In this document: positions 25,523 to 35,350 of the stretch, one piece after another | How the letters are laid out: the number at the start of each line of letters is the position of its first letter | Numbering within the stretch: the first letter of the stretch is position 1 | Source of the DNA: Bradyrhizobium yuanmingense | Lineage (GTDB): Bacteria; Pseudomonadota; Alphaproteobacteria; Rhizobiales; Xanthobacteraceae | Assembly: GCF_029167105.1 (NCBI RefSeq) | Contig: NZ_JARFML010000031.1 | Coordinates: 1 to 64,000 of the forward strand | Direction: 5' to 3' | DNA: 64,000 nt | Position numbers and translations under genes: made by a program | The notes under the pieces: model-generated | What the model saw: only the letters and a program-made list of their open reading frames with translations | Databases searched by the model: none | What the model was told of the DNA's origin: nothing

Positions 25523-26299
25523 ATGAGCGGAGCCTTGCCGGCAGGTCAGCGGATGAGCGGCAAGGTCTGCCTGGTCACGGGCGGCGGCAGCGGCATCGGG
25601 CGCGCGACGGCGCTGCGGATGGCTGCCGAAGGGGCGGAAGCGGTCATCGTCGCTGGCCGGCGCGAGGCCGAGATCGAGGCCACCGCCGCCGCGTGCCGCG
25701 AGCTCGGCACGGAGGCGATCGCGCTCAAGACCGACATCACGAAAGAAGTCGAGGTCGCGCGCCTCGTCGGCACAGCCGTCGGGCGCTGCGGCCGGCTCGA
25801 CGTTGCCTTCAACAATGCCGGCTTCCAGGAGCGCCGCGCGCCGCTGGAACAGCAGGGCCCGGAGATCTACGACAGCGTGTTCGACACCAATGTCCGCGCG
25901 CTGTTCCTCTGCCTGCGCCATCAATTGCCGGCGATGCTGGCGCAGGGGCGCGGCAGCATCGTCGTCAACACCTCCGTCAGCGGCGTGCGCAATCCCAATC
26001 CCGGCTTCTCGCTCTATTCGGCCTCCAAGGCGGCCGCGATCTCGCTGACGCGCTCGGCGGCGATGGAGAACGCACCGCGCGGCATCCGCATCAATGCCAT
26101 TGCCCCCGGCCGCGTCGTCACCGACATGATGCTGCGCGCCGGCGTCGGCGATGTCGCGACGGTCAGCGCGGGCCTGCCGCTGCGGCGGATGGGCAGCCCG
26201 GAGGAGGTCGCCGAGGCCGTGGTGTGGCTGTCGTCGGATGCCTCATCCTATGTCGTCGGCCACGTGCTGGCTGCGGATGGGGGTTTTTTGGCGTCGTGA
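25523..26299 (+). CDS. SDR oxidoreductase under MarR control
   Basis: 258 residues from ATG 25523 (MSGALPAGQR). TGGGSGIG cofactor loop near 18-25, AGRREAEIEA (Arg after the second strand, suggesting NADP), FNNAGFQE, active-site Ser in VNTSVSG, YSASK, and the PG motif APGRVVTDMM. The C terminus DASSYVVGHVLAADGGFLAS is the classical SDR ending. The divergent MarR gene and the operator between them indicate that expression responds to a small molecule, perhaps the substrate or a related toxic compound (inference). Confidence 0.9.
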   Translation: MSGALPAGQRMSGKVCLVTGGGSGIGRATALRMAAEGAEAVIVAGRREAEIEATAAACRELGTEAIALKTDITKEVEVARLVGTAVGRCGRLDVAFNNAGFQERRAPLEQQGPEIYDSVFDTNVRALFLCLRHQLPAMLAQGRGSIVVNTSVSGVRNPNPGFSLYSASKAAAISLTRSAAMENAPRGIRINAIAPGRVVTDMMLRAGVGDVATVSAGLPLRRMGSPEEVAEAVVWLSSDASSYVVGHVLAADGGFLAS

Positions 26300-26307
26300 T
26301 GACGCCA

Positions 26308-27939
<1,632 letters not shown>

Positions 27940-27971
27940 CCCTTGCTTGTTGGTGCGCTGCCAGTCCCGCC

Positions 27972-28057
27972 CGTCATTGCGAGCGAAGCGAAACAATCCA
28001 GAATGTCTCCGCGGAGGCAGTCTGGATTGCTTCGTCGCTTCGCTCCTCGCAATGACG
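27972..28057. repeat. Intergenic inverted repeat, family A
   Basis: 86 bp, CGTCATTGCGAG at one end and CTCGCAATGACG at the other, with AATCCAGAATG..CCGCGG..GTCTGGATTGC inside. It occupies almost the whole gap between the benzoylformate decarboxylase and MaoC-type genes, which otherwise look like one operon. Confidence 0.88.
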
Positions 28058-28068
28058 AGGAGAGAGTA

Positions 28069-28920
28069 TCACCACACCGCCGTGCCCTTCATCGTCGGCT
28101 GCCCTTCCGCGTTCGCGGTCCACAGCTCCATCCCGGCCTCGGTCTCATTGGCGTTGACGGAGAACTCCGTGCCCTCGAACAGCGGTTGCAGCCCGCGATA
28201 GGTAAACTTCTTCGGTGACTTGCCGCCACGAAGCTTGGCCGCCATCTCGACGATCAGCGCCGCCTGCAGCGGGCCGTGGAAGATCAGGCCCGGATAGCCC
28301 TCGACCTCAGTGACGTAGTCGCGGTCGTAATGGATGCGGTGGCCGTTGAAGGTCAGCGCGGAGTAGCGGAACAGCAGCACGGGATCGGACACATGCGTTT
28401 CGCGATGCTGCGCCTGCGGCGGCGGAGGCGACGCCTTGCCGCCAGCCGGCGCGCCGCCGGTCATCTCGCGATAGACGATGTCCTGCCGCTCGCGGATCGC
28501 CGTGCCCCTCGGCGAGGAGATGCTGTGCTCGACCGAGACGAAGCACAGCGTGCCGGTCGAGCCTGATTTCACCTGCACATCTGCGATGCGCGACGTCCGC
28601 GTCGATTCATCGCCGACGCGCAAGGGCTGCAAGAACTCGATCTCACCGCCGGCCCACATCCGGCGCGGCAGCGGCACCGGCGGCAGGAAGCCGCCGCGGG
28701 TCGGATGGCCGTCGGGCCCCAACATCGACATCGGAAACACCGGCTGCGCCAGGCACCAATGCACCGTGAACGGCGCAGCGTCGCCCGCCTTGGGCTCGCC
28801 GACCTCCTGGAACAGCGTCGCGCGCAGGCCCTTCACGAGCTGCGCGGTGACGATGTCGGTGGCCTCCTGGCTGCGCCCGATCCATTGCCTGAGATGATCG
28901 ATGTCGAGCTTCTCGGTCAT
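28069..28920 (-). CDS. MaoC-type hydratase/dehydratase, mesaconyl-C4-CoA hydratase-like
   Basis: 283 residues, a double hotdog protein. The N-terminal half (FAS1-like, about 1-140) holds WCLAQPVFPMSMLGPDGHP and PPVPLPRRMWAGGEIEF; the C-terminal half has the hydratase motif LTFNGHRIHYDRDY .. GYPGLIFHGPLQA with the active-site Asp/His. This layout is that of mesaconyl-C4-CoA hydratase and related HTD2 dehydratases. It follows the CaiB transferase with 15 bp between. The pairing of a CaiB transferase with this hydratase recalls mesaconyl-CoA metabolism, but the true substrate is unknown. Confidence 0.8.
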   Translation of the reverse strand: MTEKLDIDHLRQWIGRSQEATDIVTAQLVKGLRATLFQEVGEPKAGDAAPFTVHWCLAQPVFPMSMLGPDGHPTRGGFLPPVPLPRRMWAGGEIEFLQPLRVGDESTRTSRIADVQVKSGSTGTLCFVSVEHSISSPRGTAIRERQDIVYREMTGGAPAGGKASPPPPQAQHRETHVSDPVLLFRYSALTFNGHRIHYDRDYVTEVEGYPGLIFHGPLQAALIVEMAAKLRGGKSPKKFTYRGLQPLFEGTEFSVNANETEAGMELWTANAEGQPTMKGTAVW

Positions 28921-28935
28921 GACGCCTCGCTCTCT

Positions 28936-30036
28936 TTATTTGGACTGGGGCCGCTCGCCGATGGCGGGCACGGCGCCGTAGCTGCGCGTCTCGCCGACGA
29001 TGATCGGCGCCGGCGCGGGATAGCTGACGCGGCCGTTCGGCGTGTCGACCTCGATCCGCCGCAGATGCGGATGGTTGGCGAGGTCGGCCATGGTGTTGAC
29101 CTCGGCGAATGCGATGTCCGCGTCCGACAGCCGCTTCAGGAGCTCGCCGCGCGTCATCTTGCCGAAGATATCGGCCACCGTCGTGTCGGTGAAGTCGCGG
29201 TTGCGCACGCGCTCGACCATGTTGGCGACGCGGGGATCGGCCGGCAGGTCCGGCTGATCCAGCACCTTCGCGCACAGCGTCTTCCACTCACGCTCGCTCT
29301 GGATCGAGATCAGGATGTCCTTGCCGTCCTTGGAGGTGAACACACCATAGGGCGCGATCGATGGATGGCGCAGGCCCATGCGCTTGGGCGGATTGCCGGC
29401 TTCGGCATTGAGCAGCGGCACGGTGCACCAGTCCGCCATCACGTCGAACATGGAGATGCGGATGTCGGCGCCCTTGCCGCTGCGCCCGCGCGCGATCAGC
29501 GCCTCCAGGATCGCCGCATGCGCAGTGGCGCCGGTGGCAACATCAACGATCGACATGCCGACGCGCGAGGCGCCATCGGGGTTGCCGGTGATCGAGGCCA
29601 GCCCGCTCTCGGCCTGGATCAGCAAATCATAGGCCTTGCGATGGGCGTAGGGGCCCTCGTCGCCATAGCCCGTAATCGTGCACGAGATCAGCTTGGGATA
29701 GTCCTTCAGGAGCCGCTCGCGCGAGAAGCCGAGCTTGTCCATCGAGCCGGGTTTCAGGTTCTGGATCAGCACGTCGGCGCTCGCGATCAGCTTCTCCAGC
29801 TCGGCGCGGCCGTCCTTCGTCGTGAGATCGACCACCGCCGATTGCTTGCCGCGATTGAGCCAGACGAAATAGCTGCTCTGGCCCTTGGCCGCCGCGTCAT
29901 AGCCGCGGGCGAAATCGCCTTCGGGCCGCTCGATCTTGATCACCTCCGCGCCGGCATCCGCCAGGCGCGAGGAGCAGAACGGCGCCGCCACCGCCTGCTC
30001 GACCGCAATCACCCTGATCCCGTCCAATGCTCCCAT
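28936..30036 (-). CDS. CaiB/BaiF family CoA-transferase
   Basis: 366 residues from ATG 30036 (MGALDGIRVIAVEQ). Family III CoA-transferase signatures: GAEVIKIERPEGDFAR, WLNRGKQSAVVDL, LIQNLKPGSMDKLG, the YDLLIQAESGLASITG segment with the catalytic Asp, and SMFDVMADW. These enzymes move CoA from one acyl-CoA to a free acid in the cytoplasm. It lies 10 bp after the acyl-CoA dehydrogenase and 15 bp before the hydratase, so the three form one operon and probably activate, oxidise and hydrate the same acid (inference). Confidence 0.9.
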   Translation of the reverse strand: MGALDGIRVIAVEQAVAAPFCSSRLADAGAEVIKIERPEGDFARGYDAAAKGQSSYFVWLNRGKQSAVVDLTTKDGRAELEKLIASADVLIQNLKPGSMDKLGFSRERLLKDYPKLISCTITGYGDEGPYAHRKAYDLLIQAESGLASITGNPDGASRVGMSIVDVATGATAHAAILEALIARGRSGKGADIRISMFDVMADWCTVPLLNAEAGNPPKRMGLRHPSIAPYGVFTSKDGKDILISIQSEREWKTLCAKVLDQPDLPADPRVANMVERVRNRDFTDTTVADIFGKMTRGELLKRLSDADIAFAEVNTMADLANHPHLRRIEVDTPNGRVSYPAPAPIIVGETRSYGAVPAIGERPQSK

Positions 30037-30046
30037 GGCCGCGACC

Positions 30047-31216
30047 TCAGTACGAGCGCGGCATGCCGAGCACGTGCTCGGCGACGAAGGACAGGACGAG
30101 GTTGGTCGAGATCGGCGCGACCTGATACAGCCGCGTCTCGCGGAACTTGCGCTCGACGTCGTATTCCTCGGCGAAGCCGAAGCCGCCATGGGTCTGGATG
30201 CAGGCATTCGCCGCTTCCCAGGACGCATCCGCCGCCAGCATCTTGGCCATGTTGGCCTCCGCGCCGCAATCGAGCCCGGCCTCGTATTTGCGCGTGGCTT
30301 CCTTCACCATAAGCTCGGCCGCGCGCATCGAGGCGTAGGCCTTGGCGATCGGAAACTGGATGCCTTGATTCTGGCCGATCGGCCGGCCGAACACGGCGCG
30401 CTCCTTGGCGTAGTTCGTTGCCTTCGCGATGAACCACTTTGCGTCGCCGACGCATTCGGCCGCGATCAGGATGCGCTCGGCGTTCATGCCGGAGAGGATG
30501 TAGCGAAAGCCCTTGCCTTCCTCGCCGATCAGATTCTCCGCCGGCACCCTCATGTCGGTGAAGAACACTTCGGTGGTGGCGTGGTTCATCATGGTGCGGA
30601 TCGGGCGGATCTCGAGGCCGTTGTTCTTGGCCTCGCGCATGTCGACGATGAACACCGACAGGCCGTCGGTGCGCTTCTTGACCTGGTCCTTCGGCGTGGT
30701 GCGCGCCAGCAGCACCATCAGATCGGAATGCTCGGCGCGGCTGGTCCAGATCTTCTGGCCGTTGACGATATAGCTGTCGTTGCCGTCCTTGCGCGCGAAC
30801 GTCTTCAGCGAGGAGGTGTCGGTGCCGCTGGTCGGCTCGGTGACGCCGAACGCCTGCAGGCGCAACTCGCCGCTCGCGATCTTCGGCAGGTATTTTGCCT
30901 TCTGCTCGGCATTGCCGTGCCGGAGCACCGTGCCCATCGTGTACATCTGGGCGTGGCAGCCGCCGCCGTTGCAGCCGGCGCGCTGGATCTCTTCCAGGAT
31001 CGCCGCGGCCGCCGACAGCTTCAGGCCCGCGCCGCCATACTCCTCGGGAATCAGCACCGAGAGATAGCCGGCTTCGGTCAGCGCATCGACGAAAGCCTTG
31101 GGGTAGGCCATCTCGCGATCGAGCTTGCGCCAATATTCGCCCGGGAACTGGGCGCAGAGCTTGGCAACGGCCTCGCGAATGTCAGCGTAATCTTCGGTGT
31201 GGTGTTCTTGACTCAT
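30047..31216 (-). CDS. Acyl-CoA dehydrogenase family protein
   Basis: 389 residues from ATG 31216 (MSQEHHTEDY) with GGAAA upstream. FAD-binding acyl-CoA dehydrogenase fold: AFGVTEPTSGTDTSSLKT, GQKIWTSRAEHSDLMVLLA, ERAVFGRPIGQNQGIQFPI and THGGFGFAEEYDVERKFRE. At the position of the catalytic Glu of the medium-chain enzyme (YEGT), this protein reads RLYQVAPISTNL, so that Glu is missing; other branches use a Glu elsewhere. First gene of the operon leading to CaiB, MaoC and perhaps benzoylformate decarboxylase. The LysR gene is divergent from it. Confidence 0.88.
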   Translation of the reverse strand: MSQEHHTEDYADIREAVAKLCAQFPGEYWRKLDREMAYPKAFVDALTEAGYLSVLIPEEYGGAGLKLSAAAAILEEIQRAGCNGGGCHAQMYTMGTVLRHGNAEQKAKYLPKIASGELRLQAFGVTEPTSGTDTSSLKTFARKDGNDSYIVNGQKIWTSRAEHSDLMVLLARTTPKDQVKKRTDGLSVFIVDMREAKNNGLEIRPIRTMMNHATTEVFFTDMRVPAENLIGEEGKGFRYILSGMNAERILIAAECVGDAKWFIAKATNYAKERAVFGRPIGQNQGIQFPIAKAYASMRAAELMVKEATRKYEAGLDCGAEANMAKMLAADASWEAANACIQTHGGFGFAEEYDVERKFRETRLYQVAPISTNLVLSFVAEHVLGMPRSY

Positions 31217-31340
31217 GGCGTTTCCATTCTCAGCGGCAGTTAAGATAACGCCGGCCAACCCACGGGCGTTGTGAAAACAATGCCCGCCCCCTATGCTCAT
31301 TTGTTATAGCGTATGGAGTAGCCTTCCAGGATTGGCAAGC

Positions 31341-32261
31341 ATGGATTTCCGGCAGCTCAGGACCTTCAGTTGCGTGGCGGAGCTCGGCAGCCTGTCCAAG
31401 GCCTCCGACACCCTGCGCGTGGCGCAGCCGGCGCTTTCCAGGCAGATCAAGCTGCTGGAACACGAGTTGCGCACCGAACTCTTCACGCGCAACGGCCGCG
31501 GCATGGTGCTGACCGAGGCCGGCCGCCTGCTGCTCGCACGCACCTCCGGCATCGTGCGGCAGATCGACCAGATCCGCGACGACATCCAGTCGGCCAAGGG
31601 GCCGCCGTCCGGCCAGGTCGTGCTCGGCCTGGTTCCGACCGTGAGCTGCGTGCTGTCGGCGCGCTTTGCGCGGCGCTGCGTCGAAAAATTTCCCGGCATC
31701 TCGCTGCGCATCGTCGAGAGCTACAGCGGCCATCTGGTCGAATGGCTGCATCGCGGCGAGATGGATCTCGCCATCCTCTACGGCCGCTCGGCCGACCTGC
31801 ATCTCAATGTGCAGAGCCTGGGGCGCGACAACATCGTCGCGGTCGGCCCGCGCGGCTGCGGGCTGGCGCGGAAGAAGAACGTCGACATCGGCTGGCTGCT
31901 GCGGCAACGCCTGGTGCTGCCCTCTCATTCCCACGGCCTCCGCGCGCTGATCGAGCACGCGGCGGCGCAGCGCAAGATCAAGCTCGACGTCCAGCTGGAA
32001 GCGGATTCGTTTCGCGTGCTGACGAGCCTCGTCGAGGAGGGCCTCGGTTTCGCGCTGCTGCCGCCGTCCTCGGTCCACGGCGAGGTCGCGGACGGGCGGC
32101 TGGAAACCGCCCCCGTATCCAAGCCGATGACGCGCGAGCTCATCTTTGCCTCTCCAATCGACCGCCCGGCCTCGACGGCCTCGCTCGCCATCACCGCGCT
32201 GTTGCGCGAGGAGGTCGCCGCCTGCCGCAAGGACGGCGTGTGGGACATCAGGTTGAGTTAG
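31341..32261 (+). CDS. LysR family transcriptional regulator
   Basis: 306 residues from ATG 31341 (MDFRQLRTFSCVAEL). N-terminal winged helix (SLSKASDTLRVAQPALSRQI, residues 18-37), linker helix and a periplasmic-binding-like effector domain (GQVVLGLVPTVSCVLSARF; VEEGLGFALLPPSSV). Divergent from the acyl-CoA dehydrogenase operon with a 124-bp shared region (31217-31340), so it most likely controls that operon together with a substrate or CoA-ester ligand. No clear T-N11-A operator could be singled out in the shared region. Confidence 0.92.
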   Translation: MDFRQLRTFSCVAELGSLSKASDTLRVAQPALSRQIKLLEHELRTELFTRNGRGMVLTEAGRLLLARTSGIVRQIDQIRDDIQSAKGPPSGQVVLGLVPTVSCVLSARFARRCVEKFPGISLRIVESYSGHLVEWLHRGEMDLAILYGRSADLHLNVQSLGRDNIVAVGPRGCGLARKKNVDIGWLLRQRLVLPSHSHGLRALIEHAAAQRKIKLDVQLEADSFRVLTSLVEEGLGFALLPPSSVHGEVADGRLETAPVSKPMTRELIFASPIDRPASTASLAITALLREEVAACRKDGVWDIRLS

Positions 32262-32387
32262 ACGGCGTGTGGTAGAACAGCCGCGCGCCATCGTGCCTTC
32301 GCATCTGGCGCGAGCTGTCATGCCGGAATTTTATAGCTGGGCTGCCGCCGGGCTTTCTGCGACCAGTGTTATACGCGGAAGTCGCCT

Positions 32388-32474
32388 CGTCATTGCGAGC
32401 GTAGCGAAGCAATCCAGGAATCTTTCCGCAGTGGCAGTCTGGATGGCTTCGTCGCTTCGCTCCTCGCAATGACG
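32388..32474. repeat. Intergenic inverted repeat, family A
   Basis: 87 bp, CGTCATTGCGAGCG .. CTCGCAATGACG with AATCCAGG..GTCTGGATGGC inside. It sits between the convergent LysR and P450 genes, ending 11 bp from the P450 stop. Confidence 0.85.
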
Positions 32475-32484
32475 GTAGGAGAGC

Positions 32485-33759
32485 TCAGCCCGGAATCCGC
32501 ACCGGCAACGTCTCGTACCCCTTGATGAAGCTCGAATAGATCCGTTTGGGCTCGCCGACCACCTCGATGCGGTCGAACCGCTTCAGCATCTCCTCCCAAA
32601 CGATCTTGAGCTGCAGCTCGGCGAGGCGCATGCCGACGCAGCGGTGGATGCCGAAGCCGAAGGAGAGATGGGTGCGCGGCCGCGGGCGGTCGATGATGAA
32701 CTCGTTCGGCTTGTCGAACATCTCCTCGTCGCGATTGCCGGAGACGTACCACATCACGACGCGGTCGCCCTTCCGGATCGGCTTGCCGCCGATCTCGGTG
32801 TCCTGCAATGCGGTCCGACGCATATGCGCCAGCGGCGTCTGCCAGCGGATCACCTCCGGCACCATGGAATCGATCAGCTCCGGATTTTCGCGCAGCTTGT
32901 CGTATTGCTCCGGGTTCTCGTTCAGCGCCAGCACCGACCCGGTCATGGTGTTGCGCGTGGTGTCGTTGCCGCCGACGATGAGCAGGATGATGTTGCCCAT
33001 CAAATTGTCGGGATCCATGTGGCGCGTGGCCTCGTTGTGCGCCATCAGCGACAACAGATCGTTGCGCGGCGCCGAGTTGACACGCTCGTTCCAGAGCTTC
33101 GACATGTAGGCGTAGCACTCGTCCATCTCGCGGCGGCGTTCTTCGCCGCTGGCGACGATGCCGCTCTTGGGCAGCGCGGTGGAAACGTCGGACCAGCGCG
33201 TCAGCTTGCGCCGCTCCTCCCAGGGAAAATCGAACAGGGTCGCCAGCATCTGCGTGGTCAGCTCGATCGAGACGCGCTCGACGAAATTGAAGGTCTCATT
33301 GCGCGGCAGATTGTCCAGCACGGTCTGCGAGCGCTGGCGGATCAGCTTTGCCAGCTCGTCCAGGTGTGTCGGCGTGAACATCGGCGACACCGTCTTGCGC
33401 TGTGCCGAATGCCGGGGCTGGTCCATCGCGATGAAGCTCGGATAGTCGTAGCCTTCCGGCACGTCGCGGATCGAGATGCCGCCGAGCTTGGAGTCCGAGG
33501 AAAAGATGCCGTGATTGGTGTCGACATGCATGATGTCGTTGTATTTCACCACCGACCAGTACGGCTCGATCGGCGCGTTGGTGCAGTAATGCACCGGCTC
33601 TTCGTTGCGCAGCCGCTCGAACCAGGGCCACAGCGTGTCGTCCTGGAACAGCCGGGGCGCGCCGGGGTGGAATTGCGACAGCGGCGTCGCATAGGCCTCC
33701 TCGCGGGCCCTGCGCATGCGTTCGGCCTTGTCCACTTTAACCGGCGCTTGGATGTTCAT
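32485..33759 (-). CDS. Cytochrome P450, CYP153-like (second of tandem pair)
   Basis: 424 residues. Haem-binding loop FGFGIHRCVGMRLAE with the thiolate Cys near 374, I-helix GGNDTTRNTMTG, K-helix ExxR in PEVIRWQTPL, and HMRRTALQDTEIGG. The segment from GGNDTTRN through RVYSSFIKG-like ends matches the CYP153 family, soluble bacterial P450s that hydroxylate the terminal carbon of alkanes, fatty acids or other hydrophobic chains using a ferredoxin and a ferredoxin reductase. Neither redox partner is adjacent. It is a close paralogue of the gene upstream (33784-35049), 24 bp away. Confidence 0.88.
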   Translation of the reverse strand: MNIQAPVKVDKAERMRRAREEAYATPLSQFHPGAPRLFQDDTLWPWFERLRNEEPVHYCTNAPIEPYWSVVKYNDIMHVDTNHGIFSSDSKLGGISIRDVPEGYDYPSFIAMDQPRHSAQRKTVSPMFTPTHLDELAKLIRQRSQTVLDNLPRNETFNFVERVSIELTTQMLATLFDFPWEERRKLTRWSDVSTALPKSGIVASGEERRREMDECYAYMSKLWNERVNSAPRNDLLSLMAHNEATRHMDPDNLMGNIILLIVGGNDTTRNTMTGSVLALNENPEQYDKLRENPELIDSMVPEVIRWQTPLAHMRRTALQDTEIGGKPIRKGDRVVMWYVSGNRDEEMFDKPNEFIIDRPRPRTHLSFGFGIHRCVGMRLAELQLKIVWEEMLKRFDRIEVVGEPKRIYSSFIKGYETLPVRIPG

Positions 33760-33783
33760 GATCGTGGCTCCGTTGCGTTCGAC

Positions 33784-35049
33784 TCACGCAGCAATCTTCA
33801 CCGGCAACATTTCGATACCTTTTACGAAACTCGAATAGACCCGGGTGGGTTCGCCGACCACATCAATATGGTCGAACCGCTTGAGAATTTCCTCCCAAAT
33901 AATCTTGAGCTGAAGCTCGGCAAGCCGTAGGCCGACGCAACGGTGGATGCCGAAGCCGAAGGACAGGTGCGTACGCGGGCGGGCGCGATCGATGATGAAC
34001 TGGTAGGGCTTGTCGATCACCTCCTCGTCGCGGTTGCCCGAGACGTACCACATCACGACTTTGTCACCCTTCTTGATCTGCTTGCCGCGGAACTCGAAGT
34101 CGGAGAGCGCCGTGCGGCGCATATGCGCCAGCGGCGTCTGCCAGCGGATCACCTCCGGCACGAAGCTGTCGAGCAGATCGGGGTTCTGGCGCAGCTTGCG
34201 ATATTGCTCCGGATGCTGGCTCAGCGCGAGAAGCGAGCCCGACATGGTGTTGCGCGTGGTGTCGTTGCCGCCGACAATCAGGAGGATGAGATTGCCGAGG
34301 AAGTTCTTCGCATCCATATCGCGCGTAGCAGTGCCATGCGCCATCATCGACAACAGGTCGCTCTTCGGCGGCTGTTCGATGCGCTGCTTCCACAGCTTCG
34401 AGAAATAGGCCGCGCATTCCGTCAGCTCGGCCATCCGCTCGTCCTCGGTGGCGACGAGGCCGTCGGGGCCGGGGATCGTGGTGGCGATATCGGACCAGCG
34501 CGTCAGCTTGCGGCGATCCTCCCAGGGGAAGTCAAACAGCACCGCCAGCATCTGCGTCGTGAGCTCGATCGAGACGCGATCGACCCAGTCGAACACCTCG
34601 CCGCAGGGCAGATTGTCCAGGCATTCGGCCGAGCGCTCGCGGATGTTGATGGCGAGATTGTCCAGGTGCGTCGGCGTGAACATCGGCGCCACGGTCTTGC
34701 GCTGGGCGGCATGGCGCGGCGGGTCCATCGAGATGAAACTCTCACGGCGCAGATCCGGATCGATGTCGCGGATGGTGATGCCGCCGAGCGCGGAGGCCGA
34801 GGAGAACACCGCGTGGTTGGTCTCGATCTCCATGATGTCGTTGTAGCGCGTCACCGACCAGTACGGCCCGAACATCGAGTCCTTGCAGTAATGCACGGGA
34901 TCCTCGCGGCGCAGCCGGTCGAAATAGGGCCAGAACGTATCGGTCCTGAACAATTCGGGGTCGCCGGGATCGAACTGCTCCAGCGGCAGCGACATGGCGC
35001 GCTCGCGCAAGGCGTCGAGCTTGGCCGCGCTTTCGATGGTCCCATGCAT
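33784..35049 (-). CDS. Cytochrome P450, CYP153-like (first of tandem pair)
   Basis: 421 residues. Haem loop FGFGIHRCVGLRLAE (Cys near 370), I-helix GGNDTTRNTMSG, ExxR in PEVIRWQ, and MWYVSGNRDEE, all shared with its neighbour. Differences concentrate in the first 30 residues and in the region before the I-helix that shapes the substrate pocket (for example TTIPGPDGLVATEDE against STALPKSGIVASGEE). Tandem duplication followed by divergence is the simplest reading. The 300 bp upstream contain no gene and should hold the promoter of the pair. Confidence 0.88.
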   Translation of the reverse strand: MHGTIESAAKLDALRERAMSLPLEQFDPGDPELFRTDTFWPYFDRLRREDPVHYCKDSMFGPYWSVTRYNDIMEIETNHAVFSSASALGGITIRDIDPDLRRESFISMDPPRHAAQRKTVAPMFTPTHLDNLAINIRERSAECLDNLPCGEVFDWVDRVSIELTTQMLAVLFDFPWEDRRKLTRWSDIATTIPGPDGLVATEDERMAELTECAAYFSKLWKQRIEQPPKSDLLSMMAHGTATRDMDAKNFLGNLILLIVGGNDTTRNTMSGSLLALSQHPEQYRKLRQNPDLLDSFVPEVIRWQTPLAHMRRTALSDFEFRGKQIKKGDKVVMWYVSGNRDEEVIDKPYQFIIDRARPRTHLSFGFGIHRCVGLRLAELQLKIIWEEILKRFDHIDVVGEPTRVYSSFVKGIEMLPVKIAA

Positions 35050-35350
35050 GACCGTTCTCCCTGGACATGAACCGCGCGTCGTTGAATTCTGCGCTGCGGT
35101 ATTTGATTTGCAATTACAGCCGGTTGTCAGCGCCGGGGCAAGGGAGAGTTTTGCCGTATCCAGCCTTCACGAGCGCGTTGCACGACCGTCACGACGCCAC
35201 GAGAACGTGACCTCCCGCACGCCGGACGACAGAGAATCGTGCGAGAAACCCGCTGGAATCGAGCCAAATCGAACCCGCTCATCTTGGGGATCGACTAACC
35301 TCTGATCTATAGTTTGGCCGGAACAGATCCGCATCCCGAGGTTGCCGCCC
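35050..35350. other. Gene-free divergent region upstream of the P450 pair
   Basis: 301 bp between the P450 genes (minus) and the DUF898 gene (plus). No ORF, no repeat of the families seen elsewhere and no clear palindrome was found. It must hold promoters for both directions; TTGATTTGCAATTACAG near 35105 is AT-rich, but I cannot assign -35/-10 boxes with confidence. Confidence 0.5.
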
